From: Curtobacterium sp. 9128
GTDB lineage: Bacteria; Actinomycetota; Actinomycetes; Actinomycetales; Microbacteriaceae
Assembly (NCBI RefSeq): GCF_007673775.1
Contig: NZ_VEAF01000005.1
Location: forward strand, 266,878 to 330,877
Direction: 5' to 3'
Length of the DNA: 64,000 nt
Shown here: positions 33,912-46,486 of the stretch, one piece after another
Position numbering within the stretch: the stretch's first letter is position 1
Layout of the letters: each line of letters begins with the position of its first letter
Program-made: the position numbers and the translations under genes
Notes under the pieces: model-generated
Database searches by the model: none
Seen by the model: only the letters and a program-made list of their open reading frames with translations
What the model was told of the DNA's origin: nothing

Positions 33912-35047
33912 CGGCTGCTCCCCACACGCTCCGGAACGGCGCTGACGGCTGCCGCAACGGCCCCGTCCGGCTGCCCGACCGCGGTCAGGTGTGCGCTCTC
34001 GACGGTCAGTCCCGGACCGAACGCCAGCGCGACGACCGGCGTCCCGTCCTCGACGCCGGCGTCGAGTGCGTCGCGCAGGACGAACAGCACCGTCGCGCTC
34101 GACATGTTGCCGTGGTCGCGGAGCACCGCCCGGCTGCTCGCCATCGCCGAGTCCGGGAGGTCCAGCGCGTCCTGCGTCCGGTCGAGGATCGCCCGACCGC
34201 CGGGGTGCACCGCCCAGATCGGCACCGCCGCCGCCGGCCCGTCGAGCAGGGACGAGACCGCTTCGACGACCGTGGCGCCGACGAGCTTCGGCACCGCCGT
34301 GCTCAGGACCATCTCGAAGCCCTCGTCGCCGATGTTCCAGGCCATCTCGGACGCACCCTCCGGCACGACCGTCGTCGCGAACGCATCGAGCCGGAGGCCG
34401 GGGCCGTCGGCGGTGACGACCACACCGGCGGCACCGTCCCCGAACACGCTGTTCGCGACGATCTGGTCGGGGTCGTCCGAGGCGCGCACATGCAGCGTGC
34501 AGAGCTCGGCGCAGACCACGAGCACGACGGCGGTGGGGTCCGCCTCGGCGAAGGCCGCTGCGCTCCGGATTGCAGGGAACGCCGCACAGCACCCCATGAA
34601 GCCGATGTGGTGCCGGAAGACGCCGCGGGGCAGACCGAGTTCCTGCACGATCGCCAGGTCGGGCCCCGGCTGCGTGAACCCGGTGCACGACACGGTGATG
34701 AGGTGCGTCACCGCCGCCGGGTCGGTGCCCGATCGCTCGAGGGCGTCGCGGGCGGCGGCGACGAACAGTGGCGGGGCCAGTTCGCGGTACCGGTCGTTGC
34801 GCATGCCGGTCGAGGGCGAGTGCAGCGTGCCGGTGTCGTCCCGGAACGCGCCGGGCGTCCGGTCGACGTCGAGCTCGGGGAGGACCGTGTGCCGGTGCTC
34901 GACCGCGGAGGCGTCGAACGCCGCCGGGAGGATCCGGCTCCCGAGTCGTCCGAGCCCGGGTTGCCGGGCGAAGAGGTCTCGGACGGCGGACTGTTCCAAC
35001 GTCGTCGGAGGGACGGCGGTACCGATGGCGCGGATCGTTGCGGACAC
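33908..35047 (-). CDS. type III polyketide synthase
   Basis: A 379-residue chalcone-synthase-like enzyme that condenses an acyl-CoA starter with malonyl-CoA. The catalytic triad is complete: Cys153 in FMGCCAAFPA, His281 in WAVHPGGRAIL and Asn314 in DHGNMSSAT. The acyl-CoA tunnel region HHIGFMG and the absence of plant-type gatekeepers fit bacterial alkylpyrone/alkylresorcinol synthases. The start is GTG 35047. GAGGAG sits only one base before it, which is too close for a normal ribosome-binding site, so a leaderless start (CAGGAT seven bases upstream) is possible. It is the first gene of a two-gene operon with a methyltransferase. Confidence 0.93.
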   Translation of the reverse strand: MSATIRAIGTAVPPTTLEQSAVRDLFARQPGLGRLGSRILPAAFDASAVEHRHTVLPELDVDRTPGAFRDDTGTLHSPSTGMRNDRYRELAPPLFVAAARDALERSGTDPAAVTHLITVSCTGFTQPGPDLAIVQELGLPRGVFRHHIGFMGCCAAFPAIRSAAAFAEADPTAVVLVVCAELCTLHVRASDDPDQIVANSVFGDGAAGVVVTADGPGLRLDAFATTVVPEGASEMAWNIGDEGFEMVLSTAVPKLVGATVVEAVSSLLDGPAAAVPIWAVHPGGRAILDRTQDALDLPDSAMASSRAVLRDHGNMSSATVLFVLRDALDAGVEDGTPVVALAFGPGLTVESAHLTAVGQPDGAVAAAVSAVPERVGSSR

Positions 35048-35178
35048 TCCTCATCCTGTCACCGGGTCGGTGATGCGTCCCCAGGATCACGGCAGAGACG
35101 CAGGATCACCGAGCGCTCCGGGGGCGGCCGGAGCGGACCGGAGCGCAGCGAGGCGGCCGGAACGGGCCGGAGCCCAGC

Positions 35179-35238
35179 GAACCGTGGGACGGACACGACA
35201 CCACGTCAGTGCGTGGTGCGGTGTCCGTCCCGCGGTTC
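35179..35238. terminator. 60-base terminator hairpin of the gat operon
   Basis: Eighteen-base arms GAACCGTGGGACGGACAC (35179-35196) and GTGTCCGTCCCGCGGTTC (35221-35238) pair with one wobble, and the inner bases ACCACG/CGTGGT extend the stem. It is 12 bases beyond the gatB stop. The word GGACGGACAC...GTGTCCGTCC recurs, slightly changed, at 49226-49273. Confidence 0.75.
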
Positions 35239-35250
35239 GGTGCAGTGCTG

Positions 35251-36753
35251 CTAGGCCTGCGCGCGCTCCAGGACGAGCTCGCGGACGCGCGCGGCGTCCG
35301 CCTGGCCCTGCATCGCCTTCATCACGGCGCCGATGATCGCGCCGGCGGCCTGGACCTTGCCGTCCTTGATCTTCGCGAGGACGTCCGGCTGCGCGGCGAG
35401 TGCCTCGTCGACGGCTGCGGTGAGAGCGGAGTCGTCGGAGACCACCTTGAGCCCGCGGGACTCCACGACCTGTGCCGGCGAGCCCTCGCCGGCGATGACG
35501 CCGTCGAGCACCTGGCGAGCCAGGCGGTCCGTGAGGTCACCCGCCTCGACGAGTCCGATCAGCTCGGCGACGTGCGCGGGGCTGACGAGGTCGCCTGCAG
35601 CGGCGTCCCGCGTGTTGGCGACACGGCTGATCTCGCCGGTCCACCACTTGCGTGCCGCCTGGGCCGGGGCGCCGGCAGCGACCGTCGCCTCGACCTCGTC
35701 GAGCAGCCCGCCGTTCACGACGTCCTGGAACTCGAGGTCGGCGAAGCCCCACTCGCCCTTGAGCCGACGACGACGGGCGACGGGCGCCTCGGGCAGGGAG
35801 GCCCGCAGCTCCTCGATCATCGCCGGGTCGGGGACGACCGGGAGCAGGTCGGGCTCCGGGAAGTAGCGGTAGTCGTCGGCGTCGGACTTCGGGCGACCTG
35901 CGGACGTCCGACCGGTGTCCTCGTGCCAGTGCCGGGTCTCCTGGGTGATCGTCCCACCGTCCGCGAGGATCGCCGCCTGCCGCTGGATCTCGTAGCGGAT
36001 GGCGCGCTCGACGGCCCGGAACGAGTTGACGTTCTTCGTCTCGGTACGGGTACCGAGCTTCTCCTGACCCCAGGGGCGCAGCGAGATGTTCGCGTCACAG
36101 CGCAGGTTCCCGCGCTCCATGCGGGCCTCGGAGACGCCGAGCGCACGCACGAGGTCACGGATGACCTGCACGTAGGCGGCACCGAGCTCGGGTGCGCGGT
36201 GCGCGGCGCCGAAGATCGGCTTCGTGACGATCTCGACGAGCGGCACACCCGCCCGGTTGTAGTCGACGAGGGAGTACTCGGCGCCCTGGATGCGCCCGGT
36301 CGCGCCACCGACGTGCGTGAGCTTGCCGGCGTCCTCTTCCATGTGGGCGCGTTCGATCGGCACCTGGAAGAGCGTGCCGTCGGCGAGTTCGACCTCGACC
36401 TCCCCCTCGAAGGCGATGGGCTCGTCGTACTGCGAGATCTGGTAGTTCTTCGGGTTGTCCGGGTAGAAGTAGTTCTTCCGCGCGAACCGGGAGGACTCGG
36501 CGATCGAGCACCCGAGCGCGAGCCCGAGGTTGATCGAGAAGCGCACGGCCTGCTCGTTCACGACCGGCAGCGAGCCCGGCAGGCCGAGGTCGACCGGCGT
36601 GACGTTGGTGTTCGGTTCGCCGCCGAAGAAGTTCGGCGCGTCCGAGAACATCTTCGTCTTCGTCGCGAGCTCGACGTGCACCTCGAAGCCGAGGACCGGC
36701 TCGAAGCGCTCGATCGCCTCGTCGAAGTCCATGAGTGCGTCCTTGGCGGCCAT
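35251..36753 (-). CDS. gatB: Asp-tRNA(Asn)/Glu-tRNA(Gln) amidotransferase subunit B
   Basis: A 500-residue GatB, the tRNA-binding kinase-like subunit of the GatCAB complex, which converts misacylated Glu-tRNA(Gln) and Asp-tRNA(Asn). The signature segments [19 protein letters not shown] [18 protein letters not shown] (about 22-39), [10 protein letters not shown] and [14 protein letters not shown] are intact. The C-terminal YqeY-like tail ends [23 protein letters not shown] 36753 shares one base with the gatA stop (TGATG), which decides it over an ATG 26 codons upstream. Confidence 0.97.
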   Translation of the reverse strand: MAAKDALMDFDEAIERFEPVLGFEVHVELATKTKMFSDAPNFFGGEPNTNVTPVDLGLPGSLPVVNEQAVRFSINLGLALGCSIAESSRFARKNYFYPDNPKNYQISQYDEPIAFEGEVEVELADGTLFQVPIERAHMEEDAGKLTHVGGATGRIQGAEYSLVDYNRAGVPLVEIVTKPIFGAAHRAPELGAAYVQVIRDLVRALGVSEARMERGNLRCDANISLRPWGQEKLGTRTETKNVNSFRAVERAIRYEIQRQAAILADGGTITQETRHWHEDTGRTSAGRPKSDADDYRYFPEPDLLPVVPDPAMIEELRASLPEAPVARRRRLKGEWGFADLEFQDVVNGGLLDEVEATVAAGAPAQAARKWWTGEISRVANTRDAAAGDLVSPAHVAELIGLVEAGDLTDRLARQVLDGVIAGEGSPAQVVESRGLKVVSDDSALTAAVDEALAAQPDVLAKIKDGKVQAAGAIIGAVMKAMQGQADAARVRELVLERAQA

Positions 36754-38300
36754 CAGACCACGCCTTCCTCTGCTGCCGACTGCTGACCGAGGTCGAGGTC
36801 GGGGATCCGGTCGATGAGCGGAGCACCCCACTGCTGCTCGAGCAGACGCTCCAGGGCGGCGCCGTAGCGGTACAGCCGGGCGTCCTCACGCTGGGGGGCC
36901 ATCAGCTGCACGCCGGTGGGCAGCGAGTCCTCCGGCGCGAGACCGTTCGGGATGCTCATGCCGGGGACACCGGCGAGGTTCGCCGGGATCGTCGTGAGGT
37001 CGTTGAGGTACATCGAGAGCGGGTCGTCGAGCCGTTCCCCGAGCGGGAACGCGGTCGTCGGCGCGGAGGGGCTGATGAGCAGGTCGACCTCGGCGAACGC
37101 CTTGTCGAAGTCGCGCTGCACCAGCGTCCTGACCTTCTGCGCGCTGCCGTAGTAGGCGTCGTAGTACCCGGCGCTCAGCGCGTAGGTGCCGAGGATGATG
37201 CGGCGCTTGACCTCCGGTCCGAAGCCGGCTTCACGCGTGGCAGCCATGACGTCCTCGACCGTCGCGCCACCCTCCGGCGTGACCCGGAGCCCGAAGCGGA
37301 CCGAGTCGAACTTCGCCAGGTTCGACGACGCCTCGGCCGGGAGGATCAGGTAGTACGCGCTGATGGCGTACGCGAAGCTCGGCGCGTCGATCTCGACGAC
37401 GACCGCCCCGGCGGCCTCGAGGATCGCGACGGTCTCCTGGAAGCGCTGGGTGACGCCAGCCTGGAAGCCCTCGCCGCCGGCGAGTTCCTTGACGACGCCG
37501 ACGCGCAGGCCGGCGAGCGTGTCGGCCTGCAGCCCGTCACGGGCGGCGGCGGCGAACGACGGCCACTCCTGCGGGATCGACGTGGAGTCCTTCGGGTCGT
37601 GCCCGCCGATGACGTCGTGCAGCAGTGCTGCGTCGAGGACGGTCCGGGCGACCGGGCCGACCTGGTCGAGGCTCGACGCGAGGGCGATCGAGCCGTAGCG
37701 GCTCACACCGCCGTACGTGGGCTTCACGCCGACGGTCCCGGTCACGGCACCGGGCTGACGGATCGACCCGCCGGTGTCGGACCCGAGCGCCAGCGGTGCC
37801 TCGTGCGCGGCGACCGCGGCGGCGGAACCGCCGCCGGAACCGCCGGGGATGCGGTCGAGGTCCCACGGGTTGCGCGTCGGGCCGAACGCCGAGAACTCGG
37901 TCGTCGACCCCATGGCGAACTCGTCCATGTTCGTCTTGCCGAGCGGGACCATGCCGGCGCGCCGGAGCTTGGCGACCGTCGTGGCGTCGTACGGCGGCAC
38001 CCATCCTTCGAGGATCTTCGACCCCGAGGTGGAGGGCATGTCGATCGTGCAGAGCACGTCCTTGATGGCGACGGGCACGCCGGCGAGGGCGCCGAGGTCG
38101 TCACCGGCGGCACGGCGCGAGTCGATCGACTTCGCGACGGCGAGGGCGTTCTCGTTCACGTGCAGGAACGCGTGCACGTCCGGGTCGACGGCCGCGATGC
38201 GGTCGAGGTGGGCCTGCGTCGCCTCGACGCTGGAGACGTCGCGCGCCACGAGGGCGTCCGCGAGCGCCGCGGCGCTGAGGCGGGTGATGTCGTCGGTCAC
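36753..38300 (-). CDS. gatA: Asp-tRNA(Asn)/Glu-tRNA(Gln) amidotransferase subunit A
   Basis: A 515-residue amidase-signature enzyme that releases ammonia from glutamine for GatB. The Ser-cisSer-Lys triad is Lys80 (VPVAIKDVL), Ser155 (GGSGGGSA) and Ser179 ([10 protein letters not shown]). The start is GTG 38300, overlapping the gatC stop as GTGA. Length and motifs are normal for the family. The gene order gatC-gatA-gatB is kept and the three are translationally coupled. Confidence 0.97.
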   Translation of the reverse strand: MTDDITRLSAAALADALVARDVSSVEATQAHLDRIAAVDPDVHAFLHVNENALAVAKSIDSRRAAGDDLGALAGVPVAIKDVLCTIDMPSTSGSKILEGWVPPYDATTVAKLRRAGMVPLGKTNMDEFAMGSTTEFSAFGPTRNPWDLDRIPGGSGGGSAAAVAAHEAPLALGSDTGGSIRQPGAVTGTVGVKPTYGGVSRYGSIALASSLDQVGPVARTVLDAALLHDVIGGHDPKDSTSIPQEWPSFAAAARDGLQADTLAGLRVGVVKELAGGEGFQAGVTQRFQETVAILEAAGAVVVEIDAPSFAYAISAYYLILPAEASSNLAKFDSVRFGLRVTPEGGATVEDVMAATREAGFGPEVKRRIILGTYALSAGYYDAYYGSAQKVRTLVQRDFDKAFAEVDLLISPSAPTTAFPLGERLDDPLSMYLNDLTTIPANLAGVPGMSIPNGLAPEDSLPTGVQLMAPQREDARLYRYGAALERLLEQQWGAPLIDRIPDLDLGQQSAAEEGVV

Positions 38301-38596
38301 TGTTCTTCTCCCAGGATGGCCGTCACACGGAACCGCTCGCCGTCGGAGTCGGGCGCCCCGGAGAGCGCCTGCTGCTGCGTGAGCGTCTCGCCGACCACGT
38401 CGGGTCGGAGGACGTTCGGCAACGCGACCGGGTGGCTCGTCGCGGGGACGTCCGGCGTGGCGACCTCGGTCACCTTCGCGACGCTGTCGACGATCTGCGA
38501 CAGCTCCCCGGTCAGCTTGGCGATCTCGTCCGGCGTGAGGGCGATGCGCGCGAGGTTCGCCAGGTGGGCGACCTGCTCGCTCGTGATGTCAGGCAT
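38297..38596 (-). CDS. gatC: Asp-tRNA(Asn)/Glu-tRNA(Gln) amidotransferase subunit C
   Basis: A 99-residue GatC, the small subunit that wraps and stabilises GatA. It shows the family pattern [18 protein letters not shown] at the N-terminus and [20 protein letters not shown] in the C-terminal half. ATG 38596 is the standard start; the frame extends upstream without resemblance. It opens the gatCAB operon. The gap upstream carries the terminator of the penicillin-binding protein gene. Confidence 0.95.
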   Translation of the reverse strand: MPDITSEQVAHLANLARIALTPDEIAKLTGELSQIVDSVAKVTEVATPDVPATSHPVALPNVLRPDVVGETLTQQQALSGAPDSDGERFRVTAILGEEQ

Positions 38597-38714
38597 GGTG
38601 CTCCGTCGATCGGTTCGTGGAAGCACCCAGTCTATTGGCCGCTTCGACCGGGGTCGGTTGCGACCCCGCCGCTGTGGACGGGTCGCCCTCGGCGACGAGG
38701 GTGTGGAGGAACCG

Positions 38715-38761
38715 CCTGGAGGCCCGGTGCCGGTCCGTCGGACCGCCACCGGGCCTCCAGG
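38715..38761. terminator. terminator hairpin of the penicillin-binding protein gene
   Basis: Fifteen-base perfect arms CCTGGAGGCCCGGTG (38715-38729) and CACCGGGCCTCCAGG (38747-38761) enclose a second small stem CGGTC/GACCG. It begins ten bases past the PBP stop on the reverse strand. The arms belong to the GGAGGCNCGGTG repeat family. Confidence 0.8.
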
Positions 38762-38770
38762 CCGTCGCCG

Positions 38771-41053
38771 CTACTGCCCTGCTGCGGGAGCCGCGGGAGC
38801 AGCCGGAGCCGCCGGGGTCGAGGGCTGGGTGTTCCCGGGGGTCGTCGAGCCACCGGACGAGCCGGACGATCCCGACGATCCCGTGGCACCGGACGTCGAC
38901 GAGGACGACGGCGGAGCCTGCACCTGCCCGATCATCGCCGGGTCGGGCGCCGGGAGCGCTCCCCCGCCGACGTGGGCGTCGAGGTACTGCATCATCGACT
39001 TCCCGATGCCGAACTTCGCGCTGTACCCGGTCGTGTGCTGCAGGAACGGCCAGTTCGCCAGCGGCACGTTGCCCGAGACGTTGCCCACCCAGGTGGCGTT
39101 CGTGTACTTGGTGGTCGACGCCACCAGCCAGTTCTGGACGTCGCCGTCCGTGGTGCCGGTCTTGGCGAACTTCGGCGTGCTGTCTCCCGGGTTCGCGCTC
39201 TCCGCGGTGCCGTTGCCGTGCAGGACGCCCTGCAACGCGTAGTCGACGGTGCCCGCGACCTCCTTCGAGACGCCCTGGGTGCAGCTCGTCGGCGTCGGTG
39301 TGATCTTCGCGCCGTCCGCGGTGGTGACCGAGTCGATCGCGGTCGGCGTGCAGACGATGCCGTCGTTGGCGAACCCGGCGTAGGCCTCGGCGAGGTCGAT
39401 GGGCGAGAGCTCGTTGATGCCGAGGATCGAGGCCGGGTATTCCTTCAGTGGCGTGCCGTCGGCGCGGTGGATGCCCATCGACTGCGCGAGCTGCGTGATC
39501 TTGCACAGGTCGAGCTGCTTGCCCATCGCGGCGAAGGCCGTGTTGATCGACTCGGTGGTGGCGTCCTGGACGGTCATGGACGGCGGGACGTTCTCGGCGT
39601 TCGCGACCTGCCAGGGCGAGCCCCCGACCCCTTGGCACGAGTTGGTGAACTCACTCTGCGGGAAGGTGTGCTCCGTCGTGGGGACCGACTCCGACAGGGT
39701 GTGTCCGGTCGCGAGCCACTCCGCCAGGGTGAACACCTTGTACGTCGAACCGGTCTGGAAGCCCCCGGAGTTGCCGTAGTCGATGTCCGCGCTGTAGTTC
39801 ACCGCGGTCTCGCCGGGGCCAGCGGAGTCGGACTGCGTGTACGTCGTGTTCTGGACCATGGACAGGATGCGGCCGGTCCCCGGTTCGACGGTGACGTTCG
39901 ACCCGCCGGCGTTGACGCCAGCCATCGTGGTGGGGACGTACGTCGACAGGGCGTTCTGCGCCTGGGCCTGGAGGTCGAGGTCGAGGGACGTGTGGATCTG
40001 CAGCCCCTCGGTGTCGAGTGCGCCGATGCGGTCGGCGGTGGTCTTGCCGAACGCGGGGTCCTGCAGCACCTGGTCGCGGACGTAGTCGCAGAAGTACCCG
40101 GCGTCGTGGTCGGTCGCCGCGGCGGAGCACCCGTTCGCCGTCGGGGTGATCTTCGGCTGCACCGGCGTCGCGATCGCCTGCTGCTCCTCGGCCTTGGTGA
40201 TCGAGTGGTGCGCGAGCATCCGGCGGAGCACGTAGTCGCGGCGGTCCTTCGTCGCCTTGTAGCCGTTCGCCGCTCCGTTGGCGGTCGAGTCCGGCTGGTC
40301 GATGCGCAGGTTCGAGGGGTTGTTCAGGATCGCGACGAGCGTGGCCGACTGCACGAGGGACAGGTCCTTCGCCGAGACACCGAAGTAGTACTGCGCACCG
40401 GCCTCGGCGCCGTACACACGACCGCCGAGCCCGACGATGTTGAGGTACCCCGTCAGGATGTCCTGCTTCGAGTACTTCTTGTTCACCGCGATCGCGTAGC
40501 GCATCTCCTGCAGCTTCCGCTCCGGGGTGACACCGGCGGCGTCCTGGTAGCAGGCGTCGATCTTCGCCTTCGTCGCCGCCGCGTCCTTGCCGGTGAGCTG
40601 CTCGCACTGCTGCACGAGGACGTTCTTCACGTACTGCTGCGTGATGCTCGAGCCGCCCTGCACGTCCCCGCCGACCGCGGTGGCGGCAGCGCCGCGGAGC
40701 GTGCCGATGACGTCGATGCCGCCCTCGTCGTAGTACCGGGGGTCCTCGGTGTCGATCGCGGCCTGCTTGAGCGTCGTCGCGATGGCGTCGGACTTCACGA
40801 TCGTGCGGTTCTCGGCGTAGAACGAGGCGATCTTGACGTCCTGGCCGCCCTGCTTCGCGTAGACGGTCGACACCTGCTGCGGGGTCTGGACGTCGAGGTA
40901 GCTCGGCAGGTCCTCGAAGAACGCCGCCGCACCGGACGCGCCCTCGCCGGCCACCGCGACGGCCGGGGTGACCGCGACCGCGACGAGCAGGCCGGCGAGC
41001 GCGGACATCACGACGAACATCAGGAAGGAGCCCGGCCACCGCATCACACGCAT
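38771..41053 (-). CDS. class A penicillin-binding protein (transglycosylase-transpeptidase)
   Basis: A 760-residue bifunctional peptidoglycan synthase. It has one N-terminal membrane anchor (FLMFVVMSALAGLLVAVAV), a GT51 transglycosylase domain (about 60-240) with catalytic Glu in DTEDPRYYDEGGID and QGGSSITQQYVKN, and a transpeptidase domain (about 330-640) with SxxK in TGSTYKVF (~434), SxN in SINTAF and KTG in AKTGTTDG. The C-terminus is a Ser/Gly/Pro/Ala-rich tail ending PAAPAAGQ. A short Cys-containing insert (CEQLTG...DACYQD) interrupts the GT51 domain. ATG 41053 has TACGGT seven bases upstream (leaderless); ATG 41044 is an alternative. Confidence 0.94.
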   Translation of the reverse strand: MRVMRWPGSFLMFVVMSALAGLLVAVAVTPAVAVAGEGASGAAAFFEDLPSYLDVQTPQQVSTVYAKQGGQDVKIASFYAENRTIVKSDAIATTLKQAAIDTEDPRYYDEGGIDVIGTLRGAAATAVGGDVQGGSSITQQYVKNVLVQQCEQLTGKDAAATKAKIDACYQDAAGVTPERKLQEMRYAIAVNKKYSKQDILTGYLNIVGLGGRVYGAEAGAQYYFGVSAKDLSLVQSATLVAILNNPSNLRIDQPDSTANGAANGYKATKDRRDYVLRRMLAHHSITKAEEQQAIATPVQPKITPTANGCSAAATDHDAGYFCDYVRDQVLQDPAFGKTTADRIGALDTEGLQIHTSLDLDLQAQAQNALSTYVPTTMAGVNAGGSNVTVEPGTGRILSMVQNTTYTQSDSAGPGETAVNYSADIDYGNSGGFQTGSTYKVFTLAEWLATGHTLSESVPTTEHTFPQSEFTNSCQGVGGSPWQVANAENVPPSMTVQDATTESINTAFAAMGKQLDLCKITQLAQSMGIHRADGTPLKEYPASILGINELSPIDLAEAYAGFANDGIVCTPTAIDSVTTADGAKITPTPTSCTQGVSKEVAGTVDYALQGVLHGNGTAESANPGDSTPKFAKTGTTDGDVQNWLVASTTKYTNATWVGNVSGNVPLANWPFLQHTTGYSAKFGIGKSMMQYLDAHVGGGALPAPDPAMIGQVQAPPSSSSTSGATGSSGSSGSSGGSTTPGNTQPSTPAAPAAPAAPAAGQ

Positions 41054-41237
41054 GGACTGCACCGTAGGGAGCCGCCCTGGACCGGGACTGCTGCGGAGGC
41101 CGTCGAAGCTGCAGCGGTCCACAGGTTGCGGTCACGATCGGGTCACAGACCAAGCCGCCGACCACCCCGGGAGCGGCAGGTCCGGTCGGTGCGGAGCGTC
41201 GCGCAGCAGCCGACTCGGAGCAACGGGTCGAGCGGTG

Positions 41238-42674
41238 TCAGTCTCGCGGCTGCAGGTCCTGCGGACGGACCAGGAACATGTCCGGCGACACCTGCACGAG
41301 CCCCTCGCCGCGTCCGTTGCCGCGGTGGTCCCGGCCGCGGACCAGATCGCTCCGGCCCACGGCGATGAGCGCGACGTCGTGCAGCGAGGCCGTCCCGGGC
41401 TTGAGGTAGTCGTTGTGCCCGATCGGCCTCCGGAAGACGTCACCGGCGTCCGCGGTGTCGATCCCACCGGCGAGGTCGAGGACCGTCGACCCGAACCCGG
41501 CCCCGCCCGGGTCGACGCCGAAGTACCCGGAACCGGCGATGGGGTCCCAGTGCGCCCCGCCGACGAAGACCCCGCCGGCACCGACGGCGAGCTGGGACGC
41601 GCTCCGGACGTCACTGCCGGGTGACCCGAGGAGCGTCAGGCTGTCCGCGTGCATGTGCCCAGACGACAGGGCGATGAGGGCCGTCGTCGACCCGTACGAG
41701 TGCGCCACGATCCCCATCCGCGGCTCGGCACCCGCGCGCGTCTGCTGGATCCCGTCGACCACACGCTCGAGCCGGTGCGCACCGGTCTTCGCCAGGTCGA
41801 GCGACAGGATGTTCGACAGGTCGGGCGTCCGGTACCCCATCCACGCGACGACCGCGAGTCCCGTCCCGGCACCGGGTGCCGCGATCGGCGACAGCGTCGC
41901 CTGTTCGTCGTAGAGGTCGCCGGCCGTCGCGGTGAAGTCGACCATCTGACCGGTGACGGTGAAGAACATCCCGGGGACCACCACCGTCACGTCCGCCGCG
42001 GTGCTGAGGTCGCCGAGCGCGATGGCCGCCCGACCCGATCCGCGCGTGTCGAGCGCCATCAGCGTCTTCGGCGGCCCGTCGGGGTCCGGGACGAGCGACG
42101 CGCGGACCTGCCCGAGCATCGCCCGCTCGGAGGCCGTGGTCCGGTCGTCGGCGAGCGCGCGGGCGAGCACGGTGCGGTTCGCGCGGTCCCGGGCGGCGTA
42201 CGGCAGGCCGTCGAGGTTGCCGACGACGACGGGGGCGTCCTGCTCGAGCCGCGCCTGGACGCCGGCGCCGAGTCCGGCCCACCACGAGCGCGCGACCGCC
42301 GCCGAGGGCGGGTCGTCCATCGCGGTGGCGGCGACGCGCGGGTCACGATCCGCGGCTGCGAGGACCGCTCGGGAGGCTGTGCTCAGGTCGTCGAGGAACG
42401 CGCGGCCGTGGTCGGCCTGCAGGTCGGCGAGGTCGGGGTGCGCTCCGGACGCGACCTGCGGCTGGGCATCGGCGGTGCGGTGGACGACCGCGACGACGTC
42501 GCTCGGGGCTTCGGGCACCACCGGAGACCCGAGCACTCCGAGGGAGTGCATCGAGGCGGTGAGCAGTGCAGCGGCGAGCAGCAGCAATACCGGTCTCCCC
42601 CGGGCGGGCCGTCCCGTCGACCCCCTGCAGGCGACAGGTGATGCGCTTCCGAGTGTAAGGAGATCGGCGGACAT
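41238..42674 (-). CDS. alpha/beta hydrolase, DUF1023 type, membrane-anchored
   Basis: A 478-residue protein with an N-terminal hydrophobic segment VLLLLAAALLTASMHSLGVL (about 28-47), a helical middle and a C-terminal alpha/beta-hydrolase DUF1023 domain. The nucleophile elbow is VAHSYGST (GxSxG form A-H-S-Y-G), preceded by VVPGMFFTVTGQM. Actinobacterial DUF1023 proteins are secreted or membrane-bound and of unknown substrate. ATG 42674 gives a plausible signal-anchor. It lies between ligA and the penicillin-binding protein gene on the same strand, which interrupts the common ligA-gatCAB order. Confidence 0.83.
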   Translation of the reverse strand: MSADLLTLGSASPVACRGSTGRPARGRPVLLLLAAALLTASMHSLGVLGSPVVPEAPSDVVAVVHRTADAQPQVASGAHPDLADLQADHGRAFLDDLSTASRAVLAAADRDPRVAATAMDDPPSAAVARSWWAGLGAGVQARLEQDAPVVVGNLDGLPYAARDRANRTVLARALADDRTTASERAMLGQVRASLVPDPDGPPKTLMALDTRGSGRAAIALGDLSTAADVTVVVPGMFFTVTGQMVDFTATAGDLYDEQATLSPIAAPGAGTGLAVVAWMGYRTPDLSNILSLDLAKTGAHRLERVVDGIQQTRAGAEPRMGIVAHSYGSTTALIALSSGHMHADSLTLLGSPGSDVRSASQLAVGAGGVFVGGAHWDPIAGSGYFGVDPGGAGFGSTVLDLAGGIDTADAGDVFRRPIGHNDYLKPGTASLHDVALIAVGRSDLVRGRDHRGNGRGEGLVQVSPDMFLVRPQDLQPRD

Positions 42675-42739
42675 CGGGCCGTTCGTCGGCGACTTGTCCC
42701 CCGAACTGGGCACGTCGCCGCGGGGATGCCCGCTCCCGG

Positions 42740-45337
<2,598 letters not shown>

Positions 45338-46444
45338 TCAGGCGTCGACGGGGACGGCGCTCACGGTCGTGTCGATCGTGCACTGTCCGAGCACGCGGGT
45401 GCCGACGTAGACCACCGCGGTCTGGCCGGGGGCGACGCCGGAGAGCGGCGCGTCGACGTCGATGACGAGGGCGCCGTCGGCCACGCGGGCCGTCGCGGGG
45501 ACGGGGTCGGCGTGCGCGCGGATCTGGACGTCGCACGCGAACGGCACGGACGGGTCGACCGGCGCCGAACCGGCCCAGGTGAACCGGGCACCGGACAGCG
45601 AGGTGACGTCGAGCGCCTCCTTCGGGCCGACCACCACGGTGTTGTCCTTCGGGCGGATCTCGAGCACGAAGCGGGGCTTGCCGTCCGGCGCCGGGCGGCC
45701 GAGTGCGAGCCCGCGGCGCTGACCCACGGTGTAGCCGGTCGCACCCTCGTGCGCGCCGACCACCGTCCCGTCGCGCTCGACGACGTCGCCGGGAGCGGTC
45801 CCGACGCGGTCGGCGAGCCAGCCCCTGGTGTCGCCGTCCGGGATGAAGCAGATGTCGTAGGAGTCGGGCTTCTGCGCGACGGTGAGGCCCCGCGCCGCCG
45901 CCTCTGCCCGGACCTCGTCCTTCGAGGGGGTGGCCCCGAGCGGGAACATCGCATGCTGGAGCTGCTCGGCGGTGAGCACGCCGAGCACGTACGACTGGTC
46001 CTTCGCCCACGCGGCGGAGCGGTGCAGTTCGCGGGTGCCGTCCGCGCCGGTCACGATCGAGGCGTAGTGCCCCGTGCAGACGGCGTCGAAGCCGAGGGCC
46101 AGGGCCTTCTCGAGGAGTGCGGCGAACTTGATCCGCTCGTTGCAGCGCATGCAGGGGTTCGGCGTCCGACCGGCCTGGTACTCGGCCACGAAGTCGTCGA
46201 CGACGTCCTCCTTGAACCGCGCCGAGAAGTCCCACACGTAGTACGGGATCCCGAGGGCCGAGGCCGCGCGCTGGGCGTCCATCGAGTCCTCGATGGTGCA
46301 GCACCCGCGGCTGCCGGTCCGGAGCGTCCCGGGCATCCGGCTCAGCGCGAGGTGCACCCCGACGACGTCGTGGCCGGCGTCGACTGCCCTGGCCGCGGCC
46401 ACCGCCGAGTCGACCCCACCGCTCATCGCCGCCAGAACACGCAT
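45338..46444 (-). CDS. mnmA: tRNA-specific 2-thiouridylase
   Basis: A 368-residue enzyme that thiolates U34 of tRNA(Lys, Glu, Gln). The PP-loop is [13 protein letters not shown] (5-17), the catalytic Cys is in [12 protein letters not shown] (~98), and the second Cys is in [11 protein letters not shown] (~200). ATG 46444 has TACCCT six bases upstream and no ribosome-binding site, so it is probably leaderless. It is divergent from the MFS gene with 42 bases between the starts. ligA follows 135 bases downstream, an order common in actinobacteria. Confidence 0.96.
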   Translation of the reverse strand: MRVLAAMSGGVDSAVAAARAVDAGHDVVGVHLALSRMPGTLRTGSRGCCTIEDSMDAQRAASALGIPYYVWDFSARFKEDVVDDFVAEYQAGRTPNPCMRCNERIKFAALLEKALALGFDAVCTGHYASIVTGADGTRELHRSAAWAKDQSYVLGVLTAEQLQHAMFPLGATPSKDEVRAEAAARGLTVAQKPDSYDICFIPDGDTRGWLADRVGTAPGDVVERDGTVVGAHEGATGYTVGQRRGLALGRPAPDGKPRFVLEIRPKDNTVVVGPKEALDVTSLSGARFTWAGSAPVDPSVPFACDVQIRAHADPVPATARVADGALVIDVDAPLSGVAPGQTAVVYVGTRVLGQCTIDTTVSAVPVDA

Positions 46445-46486
46445 GCATCCAGGGTAACTCCCGGGCAGGCGTAGCGTTGGGCAGCG

